Positions 14,824 to 22,235 of a stretch of 23,084 nt of DNA are shown here, one piece after another. A program made the position numbers and the translations under genes. The notes under the pieces were generated by a model. It was not told the origin of the DNA. It was given only the letters and a program-made list of their open reading frames with translations, and made no database searches. The DNA is from an uncultured Clostridia bacterium (GTDB lineage Bacteria > Bacillota > Clostridia > Christensenellales > UBA1242), in assembly GCA_934778125.1 (NCBI GenBank), contig CAKVOF010000019.1, positions 1 to 23,084 on the forward strand, in the 5' to 3' direction. The first letter of the stretch is position 1. Each line of letters starts with the position of its first letter.

Positions 14824-17532
14824 CTAATAACTTTCGGTTATAATTGAACCCGTTTGGTTATTTGGTTTTGTAACTAATATTTTGTTAGTAATATATTGTT
14901 CCATTTTATCAACGTGGGTAATAAATCCAACCGTGAAATCAAGCTTAATAAGTGCATCAAATGCTTGAAGAACTTTCTCAATATAGCCATCACTCAAACT
15001 TCCAAATCCTTCATCTATAAAGAAGAAATTTAGGTTTCGATTATGGCTAGTGGCAACGCTTTGAGATATCCCCAATGCGATTGATAACGAAATAATAAAT
15101 CTTTCGCCACCACTAAGTGTTTTAATTGTTCTTAAAATTCCACCATTGAAATTATCCACAACGTTAAAGTCACCATCATATTTTAAAAGATATTTTCCGT
15201 GACTTATTTCATAAACATATTTGTTTGCAAATTCAGTTACTAAGAACATATATTCTTCAGATACATAATCAATCAATGCGCCTCCAGCCACAAGTTTAGA
15301 TAATTCTAAAGTTGTGTCCAAATTCTTTGTAACAACTTCAAGTTCGCCAGATATTTCATTAACTTTATTTATTGTTTCATTATGGCGAACGATTGCTTGG
15401 CGTGCAAGTTCCACCTCAAGAGTTAATTGTTGAAGTTGTTCTTCCTGCATTGAAATTTTCTTTTCAGTGTTTAGAACCATTGCCTTAGAAACATCTTTAT
15501 TTTTTATCTGCTCTCTAAGATTTTTAGAAGTTTCTTCTAAATACGAAAACTCTTTTTCATACTCATTCACTTGTTTTTTAGCGACTTTCATTTCATCTTC
15601 GCTAAGTAGCATTTCATACTTAATATTATCAAAACTATATTTTTTGTTTGTTAGAAGTTTTAAAACATCACTATATTCTTTGCTTTGTTTTTCGTAGGTT
15701 GAAATTAGAAGAGAGTTTTTTTCAATATTTCCTTGTGTTGAGTTTAATTCATTTAATAGGTCGTTCAAAACTTTTTCAATCTCATAATAAATGTTGCAAG
15801 TTAAAACGAATTCTTTATCGAATGTGCTTAATTCTTTTGGTGAACACAATCCACTTAGTTCGTTTTCAAATCGTTTTTTATCTCTATTTAAAATTGTAAT
15901 TTTGCTATTCAATTGTTTTGTGTGGGATTCACTAACAACAAAATCCGCTTGCATAATATTTGTTTGGGTTAGGGTGTTGCTCAATTTTTCTTTCAACACA
16001 GCCAAAGATTCTTGCAAAAACATCTTTTTAGTTTCTTGTTCTTTTTTAAATTCATCAATATTTTTAGTCTTTGCATTTAAATTCTTTAGATTCTCTTCTA
16101 AGTCTGCTAAGTATCTTTCATTTTGCTTGTCAAACTTGTCCACAAGATTGAAGGTTTGTTTGATTAACGACTTTAAGTATTTGCTTTCCACATTTTCAAA
16201 TATTCTATCGCTAAGGTTTTGTTTTAAAATAGTGCTTAATGCCTGATAATCTTTTCTAAGCTCGTATAATGCCACATTGTCAACAGCCTTAATATTTTCA
16301 GATATCAAATATATCTTTTCTTCTACATCAGAAATGCTATTTTGAAGATCGCTTGAAATGATATTTTGGTTATTTAATCCAACTTTCAATTCTTCTAAGT
16401 GCTTATTGTTTTCCAAAAGTTCAGCATCAAGTTTTTCAATTTCATTAACTTTTTCAGAAAGTTTAGCGCTATATGAAACATATCTTTCGCTTTCAAGTTT
16501 CTTTTCGTTCAAAACTTTTTCTTGCTCTTCTTTTTTAGTAATACATTCTTGCTCGTGCTTTTTGGTTACATCAATTTTTTCGTGAATCGTTTTTAGGTCA
16601 TCTTCAAATGCTTTAATATCTCTTTTTAAATTATCAATTTCATTCAAACACTTTTCATTTTTAGCATTTATCTGAATGAAGTTGCCATATTTTTCCGTGT
16701 AGTCAATTTGTTCTTTTAAAATTTCAATTGTTTGTTTTTGTTGCTTTTTAATTGCAAATGTTGAATTGATTTCTTGAAGGCGTGTTTTAGTTGCATAGTC
16801 TAGTTTTAATTCGTTTAATTCGATTTTAGTTTTGTTTAATAAAAACTCAACTTCGATTTTTTGTTGATTCTTCAATTTGTAATTTTTTTCAAGAGTTTTA
16901 ATGTTTGTTTGCTTAACATCTTTATATAGCTCAAGTTGGTCTTCTAAATTTAATTTTCTTAAGTTTAAACTATCTTTTCTTCTTTTTATCTTTTCATTAA
17001 GTTCTTGACCAAAATGCTCTAAATCAAAGATTCTAGCAATTGTTCTCCTTCTATTTAATGGTGTATCGAGTAAAAACTTGTCAAACTCGCCTTGTGGAAG
17101 AGCGATAGATTTTAAAAACTCCTTCTTGCCAATTCCAATAATGCCAAGTATTTTTTCATTAACATTATCAGGGTTCTCGGCAATAATTTCGCCAGTTTTG
17201 GTGTTTTGCAAAGTGGCTTCACTTTTAAGCCCGCTTGCACGCATTTTAAATTCTCTAAAAACGGTGTATCGTGTTTTGCTATTTCGCTTAGTTGCCTCAA
17301 ACACAAAAGTGATATAAGCAGATTTCGAGTTCACATTAATTAAATTCTGAATAACATCTCTTTCACTAGTGCCATATAAAGCCAAAACTATGCTATCTAA
17401 GATTGTTGTTTTTCCGCTTCCAGTTTCTCCAAATATTCCAAACAAGTTTGTTTGAGAAAGTTTTTCAAAATCAACTGTTTGCTCAGAAACATAACTATTT
17501 ATTCCTTTAATTTTTAAACTAATCGGTTTCAT
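14824..17532 (-). CDS. sbcC: DNA repair exonuclease SbcC (Rad50-like ATPase)
   Basis: SbcC is the SMC/Rad50-type ATPase of the SbcCD complex, which cuts DNA hairpins and protein-blocked ends. It has 902 residues. The N-terminal Walker A is GETGSGKT (35-42), followed by LPQGEFDKFLLD, the Q-loop region of SbcC. A long Glu/Lys-rich coiled coil fills about residues 185-760. The C-terminal ATPase half has the signature LSGGERFIISLSIALG and Walker B NFFFIDEGFGSLSD. The Rad50/SbcC zinc hook (CxxC at the coiled-coil apex) is not found: the only cysteines in the coil region are isolated, including C563 and C579. The start, ATG 17532, has GGAGG six bases upstream and overlaps the sbcD end by 14 bases, so the two are translated from one mRNA. 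Confidence 0.95.
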   Translation of the reverse strand: MKPISLKIKGINSYVSEQTVDFEKLSQTNLFGIFGETGSGKTTILDSIVLALYGTSERDVIQNLINVNSKSAYITFVFEATKRNSKTRYTVFREFKMRASGLKSEATLQNTKTGEIIAENPDNVNEKILGIIGIGKKEFLKSIALPQGEFDKFLLDTPLNRRRTIARIFDLEHFGQELNEKIKRRKDSLNLRKLNLEDQLELYKDVKQTNIKTLEKNYKLKNQQKIEVEFLLNKTKIELNELKLDYATKTRLQEINSTFAIKKQQKQTIEILKEQIDYTEKYGNFIQINAKNEKCLNEIDNLKRDIKAFEDDLKTIHEKIDVTKKHEQECITKKEEQEKVLNEKKLESERYVSYSAKLSEKVNEIEKLDAELLENNKHLEELKVGLNNQNIISSDLQNSISDVEEKIYLISENIKAVDNVALYELRKDYQALSTILKQNLSDRIFENVESKYLKSLIKQTFNLVDKFDKQNERYLADLEENLKNLNAKTKNIDEFKKEQETKKMFLQESLAVLKEKLSNTLTQTNIMQADFVVSESHTKQLNSKITILNRDKKRFENELSGLCSPKELSTFDKEFVLTCNIYYEIEKVLNDLLNELNSTQGNIEKNSLLISTYEKQSKEYSDVLKLLTNKKYSFDNIKYEMLLSEDEMKVAKKQVNEYEKEFSYLEETSKNLREQIKNKDVSKAMVLNTEKKISMQEEQLQQLTLEVELARQAIVRHNETINKVNEISGELEVVTKNLDTTLELSKLVAGGALIDYVSEEYMFLVTEFANKYVYEISHGKYLLKYDGDFNVVDNFNGGILRTIKTLSGGERFIISLSIALGISQSVATSHNRNLNFFFIDEGFGSLSDGYIEKVLQAFDALIKLDFTVGFITHVDKMEQYITNKILVTKPNNQTGSIITESY

Positions 17533-18715
17533 TTTCTTCCTCCGACATTAATTCTAAGAATAACTCCTTAATATCTTCATCAGCAGGTTTTCCGGTTTTC
17601 CTAATGCAAAAATTATCAAAAAGCTCATCAATAGGAATATCTTTTTTAGAAACAACTTCGTGGTTAGAGAGAGCTTCCTTAGTGATGATTGAAAGCGTTA
17701 CAAGGTTAGGGTAGGTTTCTCTAACTCTTTTGATTTCATCAATGGAAATTCTATCAACCTTCACCACTTCCGCTTTGATTAAATCATTGGGATTATCCTT
17801 GCAAAATAATTCTGCTTGAAGTAGGCTGGTACCCGTAAATTTTTTAAGTTTTTTAACGTTTAGTGGAATTTTCTCGATTCTTTTAACGCCAGAGCTATCT
17901 AAATCCACGAGTATAACTTTAGTATCGTTTTCGCCTGCATTAAAAAACTGATTAATTAAAGAACCGCTATAATAAATATTTTTTTCTCTTGAAACTGGCA
18001 TACATTTATGAACGTGGCCTAAAGCGGTGTAGTGTGCTTTAGTGGTAATTGCTTCAACATTAACAGTGTTGGTGTTGTTTGCAAGGGTGGTATAAAGTTC
18101 AAGTTCTTCTTTTTTAAGTTTCAAATCGCACGCCATAATGTGAGCGGTCAATATGTTTATAGTGTCATCTTGAAAAGCACTTACTCCAGGCTTAAGCCAT
18201 TCTTTAACTTTTTCATTAAAATTATCGCCTTCTTTTCTAGTTTCTTTGTATCTATAATAAGAAGGATAAGGCAAATATGCCACAACGGCTTTTTCTCCAG
18301 CTCTAGTTTGGAATTTAATAAATCCCTTTCCATAGTCGGTTGCGAAAATGTTTTTTCCGTTGTCGCCAGTTTTAATCTTATTCGAATCGGTTGAGCCAAC
18401 AAGATAAATTCCAAAATTGTGTGAAAAAACGTTAGCGTTACTCATTCGCTTAGGTTCATCGTGGTTTCCAGCAATCGCAACTATTGCGGTGTTTCCATCG
18501 TTGTTTAAATCTATTATTGTTTTATAAAACAAGTCTTCAGAATCGGAGGTTGGAATGATGGAATCATAGATATCGCCAGCGATAATTACCAAATCAACAT
18601 TTCTTTCTTTTGCAATTGCGCAAACTTGCTTTAAAGCATCTTTTTGTTCTTCTAATCTATCTAGGTCGTCAGTTTTACAACCTAAGTGCCAATCGGCGGT
18701 GTGTAGTATTCTCAC
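17519..18715 (-). CDS. sbcD: exonuclease SbcD (Mre11-like nuclease)
   Basis: SbcD is the manganese-dependent nuclease partner of SbcC. I place the start at GTG 18715, giving 398 residues, the usual family length: GGAGAA lies six bases upstream and translation then begins MRILHTADWHLG, where SbcD proteins start. The frame stays open 40 codons further, but that part contains the promoter at 18744-18771 and is not coding. The calcineurin-like phosphoesterase motifs are complete: HTADWHLG (D8, H10), AGDIYD, AGNHDE, a TAHI His and GHVHK. The C-terminal third is the capping/SbcC-binding region. Gene order sbcD-sbcC with overlap is standard. Confidence 0.96.
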   Translation of the reverse strand: MRILHTADWHLGCKTDDLDRLEEQKDALKQVCAIAKERNVDLVIIAGDIYDSIIPTSDSEDLFYKTIIDLNNDGNTAIVAIAGNHDEPKRMSNANVFSHNFGIYLVGSTDSNKIKTGDNGKNIFATDYGKGFIKFQTRAGEKAVVAYLPYPSYYRYKETRKEGDNFNEKVKEWLKPGVSAFQDDTINILTAHIMACDLKLKKEELELYTTLANNTNTVNVEAITTKAHYTALGHVHKCMPVSREKNIYYSGSLINQFFNAGENDTKVILVDLDSSGVKRIEKIPLNVKKLKKFTGTSLLQAELFCKDNPNDLIKAEVVKVDRISIDEIKRVRETYPNLVTLSIITKEALSNHEVVSKKDIPIDELFDNFCIRKTGKPADEDIKELFLELMSEEENETD

Positions 18716-18743
18716 AAACAATTCTCCATTTTTATTCAATAAC

Positions 18744-18771
18744 ATTATACCACAACTATTTTTCATAGCAA
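18744..18771 (-). promoter_or_regulatory. sbcDC promoter with extended -10
   Basis: On the minus strand TGGTATAAT gives a perfect -10 (complement of 18744-18749) with the TGn extension. A -35 TTGCTA (complement of 18766-18771) lies 16 bases away. The leader would be about 22 bases and includes the GGAGAA site used by sbcD. Confidence 0.7.
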
Positions 18772-18990
18772 AACATTTTAATGCAACAAATAATCTTGTG
18801 GAAAATATAATACTTTTTAAAAACATTGAACCCAAAAGAGAGATATTTAAGAGTGGAAAGTAAAATGGTGAGAATATAAATGGTTAAATTTTATTTTGAG
18901 TTATTATCGAAGCGCTTTTATATATAAAGTTAAAATTTAAATTTATTTTTAGTTTTGAAAATTAAAAAGTATTTTCGAAATAAAAAGTGT

Positions 18991-19019
18991 TTGATATTGT
19001 GGCTATTCTATGATAAAAT
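18991..19019 (+). promoter_or_regulatory. promoter of the DnaD-like/DnaI-like operon
   Basis: TTGATA (18991-18996), a 17-base spacer and an extended -10 TGATAAAAT (TAAAAT at 19014-19019). The start should be near 19026, about 40 bases before the preferred ATG at 19067. Confidence 0.7.
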
Positions 19020-19039
19020 AAAGTATCATATTGGGGGTA

Positions 19040-19054
19040 GTGTGGGAAACACAC
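19040..19054 (+). other. small leader hairpin GTGTG-GGAAA-CACAC
   Basis: A perfect 5-bp stem with a GGAAA loop in the leader of the DnaD-like mRNA, 12 bases before ATG 19067. It overlaps an alternative in-frame GTG (19040) and displays the only purine-rich GGGA near the start in its loop. Confidence 0.35.
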
Positions 19055-19066
19055 AATTTCAAAACT

Positions 19067-20509
19067 ATGGCACTTTGCAAATATTTAAATGACTATATTA
19101 ATCAAAAATCAATTCAATTAGATAATAAATTTATAAGCGATTTTGTTCCAGTTGCACCAGCGGATTGTGTTAAGGTTTATTTGTATGGGCTTTTGAAATG
19201 CCAAACGCCAAGTGCTATTGATAACAACATTGACTCATTCGCAAAAGTTTTGAATATGAGCGTGGAAGATGTTGAAAGTGCTTTTTATTACTGGGAAGAA
19301 TTAAATTTGGTTCAAGTTATTTATAAGGATCCTTTTGAGGTAAGATTTTTGCCAGTTGATAAAGCATCATTATCCTTGAAAAAATATAGTGAAACAAAAT
19401 TCAAAAAGTTCAATATAGCAATTCAAGAAATCATAACTGGAAGAATGATAACCCCAACAGAATATCAAGAGTATTATTATCTTATTGAGGCAAAGCATAT
19501 TGAGCCAGATGCACTAATTATGATTGCAAAATATTGCGCTAATCAGAAAGGTGAAAATGTGGGTTACCCATATGTTTTAACGGTTGCGAAAAACTGGATT
19601 AATGCGGGAGTTGTGTCTGTGGAAGATGTGGAGAAGCAAGTTCAACAGATAGAGCAAAGTTCAGGGATTTTGGCGGATATTATTAAAGCAATGGGGTCAA
19701 AAAGAAGCGCCACAAGTGAAGAATATCAAACGTATCTTATTTGGAAGAATACTTTTGAAATACCAGATGATATTTTAATTTATTTGGCAAAGAAAGTGAA
19801 AGGTATGGGAGGATTTAACAAACTAAATAAACTCGTTGAAAAGTGCTACACCCTTAAACTTGAAAGCATTAAAGAAATAAACGATTACTTTGAAAACGAA
19901 GAAAAGATATTGTTTTTAGCAAAGGGAGTCTGTAAAAATCTTGGCGTTTGGTACGATAGCCTTGATGCAGTTGTTGATAACTATATATCAAATTGGTTAA
20001 AATTTGGGTTTGATGATGAAACAATTCTAAAAATTGCTAATTATTGTTTTAAATCTAATATTAAAACATTGCAAGGTATGGATTTAAAAATAAATCAAAT
20101 GTTTAAATTAGGGCTATTAACTTTACCTGCGATTGATTCTTATATAAGCAATTTGATATCAAATGATGAAGTGATTCTTAATATTCTTCAAAAATTAGGA
20201 ATAGATAGAATCGTTAATAGTTCCGATAGGTTGCTATATAAAACTTGGGTTTCAGATTGGCAAATAAATGAAAAATTAATTGAATACGCTATTTCGCTTT
20301 CAATAGGCAAATATATGCCACTAAGTTTTATGAACCAAGTGTTGTCTAAAATTCACGACAACAAAATTGAGAGTGTTGAAGAGGCTAAGAAAATGAACCT
20401 TGGAGTAACTCAATCACCAAAGCAAGAAAACGCAAATTATATGAAGAGAGATTATTCAACTAAAGAATTAAATAGTTTGTTTGATAATCTAGATGAGGTA
20501 GAAATTTAA
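19067..20509 (+). CDS. DnaD/DnaB-like replication initiation protein with tandem DnaD-type repeats
   Basis: Likely a primosomal protein that remodels DNA and helps load the replicative helicase, as DnaD and DnaB do in Firmicutes. I start at ATG 19067 (480 residues) because MALCKYLNDYINQ begins like related clostridial proteins. That ATG lacks a Shine-Dalgarno site; TTG 19031 and GTG 19040 are in frame but lie at the very 5' end of the mRNA. Residues 1-110 form a winged-helix-like N-terminal domain (DNKFISDFVPVAPADCVKVY). Four helical repeats follow, at about 119-199, 200-285, 286-375 and 376-455. The first carries the DnaD-domain motif YxxxVxxxW (Y169-W177, YVLTVAKNW); the others are degenerate. 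The C-terminal RDYSTKELNSLFDNLDEVE is a typical DnaD-protein ending. Its stop overlaps the next start by one base (TAATG), coupling it to the helicase loader. Confidence 0.85.
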   Translation: MALCKYLNDYINQKSIQLDNKFISDFVPVAPADCVKVYLYGLLKCQTPSAIDNNIDSFAKVLNMSVEDVESAFYYWEELNLVQVIYKDPFEVRFLPVDKASLSLKKYSETKFKKFNIAIQEIITGRMITPTEYQEYYYLIEAKHIEPDALIMIAKYCANQKGENVGYPYVLTVAKNWINAGVVSVEDVEKQVQQIEQSSGILADIIKAMGSKRSATSEEYQTYLIWKNTFEIPDDILIYLAKKVKGMGGFNKLNKLVEKCYTLKLESIKEINDYFENEEKILFLAKGVCKNLGVWYDSLDAVVDNYISNWLKFGFDDETILKIANYCFKSNIKTLQGMDLKINQMFKLGLLTLPAIDSYISNLISNDEVILNILQKLGIDRIVNSSDRLLYKTWVSDWQINEKLIEYAISLSIGKYMPLSFMNQVLSKIHDNKIESVEEAKKMNLGVTQSPKQENANYMKRDYSTKELNSLFDNLDEVEI

Positions 20510-21453
20510 TGGGATTAAAGGAAATTGAAAAACAAGTTCAATCTGAAATAAACCAAAAAAGAAATAAAGCGTTGAGTGAAGCTGATTTAATGCTATCAAA
20601 GTTTTTTGAAGATAAAAAGGCTGAAGAAATTTTTGAAAAATATCAAACCCAAAAAATTGAATATGCAAAAGCAGTTTTCAAAAAGGATTCTATTGCATCA
20701 AATAATATTTTAAAATCTTTAAATTCACTGAAAACTGAGATGCAAAAAATAATCAAAACTAAAAATATAAATCCAAATGACTTAAAACCAAAATTTGAAT
20801 GCAGTATTTGCCATGATGAGGGAAAAATTAATGGGCAAAAATGTGAATGCTTTAAAAGGCTTCAAAGCATAAAATTAATGGAGGCGAGTGGGGTTGGAAA
20901 TAAACTTGCTTCATTTGAAAGTAGCGATTTGAGTGTGGTGAAAGATAAAACTCAAAAAGAAAACCTTAAAAAAATTCAAAATTTGCTTAAAACGTTTTGC
21001 GATAAAATTGATGAAACAAAATATAATGTGGTTTTGCTATCGGGCGAAGTTGGTGTTGGAAAAACATATCAAATGGAATGCGTGATAAACGAACTTATAA
21101 ATAAAGGAAAGTTTGTGCTATATTCAACGGCATTTAATATGAACAAAAAACTACTTGAGTGCCATATTTCAGATTTGGAAAACAAAAACGAGATTTTATC
21201 GGAATTTTTAGATTGTGATGTGCTTTGCATTGATGACTTAGGAAGTGAAAATATAACTAAAAATGTTACAATCGAATACCTTTTTGCAATATTAAACGAA
21301 AGAGGAATAAATAAGAAAAAAACAATTATCACAACAAACTTGAATATTAGCCAATTAAGTGATAAGTATGGCGAAAGAATTTGTTCAAGATTGGTTGATA
21401 GAAATAATTGCCTAAAACTTGAAATCAAGGGCAAAGATTTAAGAATAAGTTAA
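20509..21453 (+). CDS. DnaI/DnaC-like AAA+ helicase loader
   Basis: A 314-residue ATPase resembling DnaI/DnaC, which load the hexameric replicative helicase. The N-terminal region (1-90) is helical and charged. A zinc-binding element follows, with C98, C101, C112 and C114 (CSICHDEG then QKCEC), matching the Cys-rich N-terminal part of DnaI. The AAA+ domain has Walker A GEVGVGKT (179-186), Walker B VLCIDDLG (D242, D243), sensor 1 IITTNL and the arginine finger region GERICSRLV. It is coupled to the upstream DnaD-like gene by a TAATG overlap. Co-transcription of a DnaD-like and a DnaI-like gene supports a role in chromosomal helicase loading rather than IS21-type transposition (IstB is similar, but no transposase is present). 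No phage genes are nearby. Confidence 0.9.
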   Translation: MGLKEIEKQVQSEINQKRNKALSEADLMLSKFFEDKKAEEIFEKYQTQKIEYAKAVFKKDSIASNNILKSLNSLKTEMQKIIKTKNINPNDLKPKFECSICHDEGKINGQKCECFKRLQSIKLMEASGVGNKLASFESSDLSVVKDKTQKENLKKIQNLLKTFCDKIDETKYNVVLLSGEVGVGKTYQMECVINELINKGKFVLYSTAFNMNKKLLECHISDLENKNEILSEFLDCDVLCIDDLGSENITKNVTIEYLFAILNERGINKKKTIITTNLNISQLSDKYGERICSRLVDRNNCLKLEIKGKDLRIS

Positions 21454-21521
21454 TTTGAAAACAAATAGAAATGTGAGATTTTTAGTTAAAATTTCCAAAT
21501 AAAAACGCAATTGATGACATA

Positions 21522-21576
21522 AAAAAACACTCAAATCAATATAACCCATAGAGTTAATTTAAATTGAGTGTTTTTT
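21522..21576. terminator. bidirectional intrinsic terminator
   Basis: A 13-bp perfect outer stem (AAAAAACACTCAA at 21522-21534 with 21564-21576) around a 29-base loop in which TAAC/GTTA can pair further. It lies between the helicase-loader operon and the convergent minus-strand gene that ends at 21594. Confidence 0.8.
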
Positions 21577-21593
21577 CTTTGAGTGTTTAAATG

Positions 21594-22076
21594 TTATCTA
21601 CTCATTGTGTCATCATCGCTTGAAGTGCTGTCTGTTGTGTTCATTTGTGCACTATCTGCATTTGTTATGTCGTAAGATGAAAAAGATGTGTAGAATGCAG
21701 GTTGTTGGGTTGTTTCATTATTAAATCTTTCAAAATTAGTGTTAGAAATTGGGTTATTATTATCATCTTTTTGTAAAGCGTGATCACCTTTAAAAGTTGC
21801 ATGATTCTCGTTTGTATGTAAGTTTTCATATACTTTTTTAGCATCTGGAGCGTTTTCATCTATTGAGATAAAGTATTTGTGTGACTTCTTTCTTAATTCT
21901 TCCTCTTTTTCAGTTCTTGTTTCAGCAACGGTAAAAAAACTTTGAATAGTTCCAGTTAAGCTTGCAACTGCAACAACTGGAAAAATTACTTCTGGATTTG
22001 GGAACATAATACTAGTTGCTATTGCTCCACCTAAAAGACAACCATTTATTAACCAGCCTAGTGTGCGTTTTTCCAT
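21594..22076 (-). CDS. two-helix membrane protein with polar tail, unknown function
   Basis: A 160-residue protein I do not recognise. Residues about 6-25 and 28-50 are hydrophobic and would form a helical hairpin in the membrane with a short Pro-containing turn. A strongly charged stretch follows (TRTEKEEELRKKSHK, about 54-68), then roughly 90 residues of polar, Asn/Thr/Ser/Asp-rich, probably disordered sequence. The start is very well supported: AAAGGAGGATCCT sits directly before the ATG, and a good promoter lies upstream. Overall layout resembles the DUF378-type protein at 10674-11162 (two N-terminal helices, charged stretch, long polar tail), although the sequences do not look homologous. 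Confidence 0.75.
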   Translation of the reverse strand: MEKRTLGWLINGCLLGGAIATSIMFPNPEVIFPVVAVASLTGTIQSFFTVAETRTEKEEELRKKSHKYFISIDENAPDAKKVYENLHTNENHATFKGDHALQKDDNNNPISNTNFERFNNETTQQPAFYTSFSSYDITNADSAQMNTTDSTSSDDDTMSR

Positions 22077-22100
22077 AGGATCCTCCTTTAATTCGTTTGA

Positions 22101-22129
22101 ATTATATCACAAATGAGTACTTATTGCAA
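22101..22129 (-). promoter_or_regulatory. sigma-A promoter with extended -10 for the gene at 21594-22076
   Basis: On the minus strand a -35 TTGCAA (22124-22129), a 17-base spacer and an extended -10 TGATATAAT (complement of 22101-22106 for TATAAT). The leader is about 18 bases and includes the strong ribosome binding site. Confidence 0.75.
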
Positions 22130-22149
22130 TACCCAATTTTATAATTAAT

Positions 22150-22179
22150 AAAAAAAATAAACCCAAAATATGAGTTTAT
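22150..22179 (-). terminator. intrinsic terminator of the acidic-protein gene
   Basis: On the minus strand a 9-bp stem, ATAAACTCA / TGGGTTTAT with one G-T wobble (22171-22179 with 22157-22165), a 5-base loop and then a run of seven T. It lies 57 bases past the stop of the gene ending at 22236. Confidence 0.65.
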
Positions 22180-22235
22180 CTTTTTATTTGTTTGGTTGAT
22201 TTAGTTTAAAATAATTACAACAATTTAACGATTTT

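Larger units (their letters stand above)
18716..19066. other. divergent intergenic region between sbcD and the DnaD-like gene
   Basis: About 350 bases without a supported gene. It holds the sbcD promoter on the minus strand, the promoter of the DnaD-like gene on the plus strand and a small leader hairpin, described separately. The middle (about 18790-18990) is very AT-rich with A and T tracts that could bend DNA. I see no DnaA box, no further hairpin and no ORF with a ribosome binding site there. Confidence 0.6.

Noticed and set aside
15791..16246. 151-codon plus-strand frame inside sbcC
   Set aside because: Antisense shadow of the Glu/Lys-rich coiled coil, which reads as Phe/Ser/Leu-rich on the other strand.
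18716..18835. 40-codon N-terminal extension of SbcD
   Set aside because: Contains the extended -10 promoter at 18744-18771; the family N-terminus begins at GTG 18715, which has a ribosome binding site.
20509..21453. Possible IstB (IS21 transposition helper) identity for the AAA+ gene
   Set aside because: No IstA transposase, inverted repeats or other mobile-element signs; a Cys-rich DnaI-like element and coupling to a DnaD-like gene point to replication.
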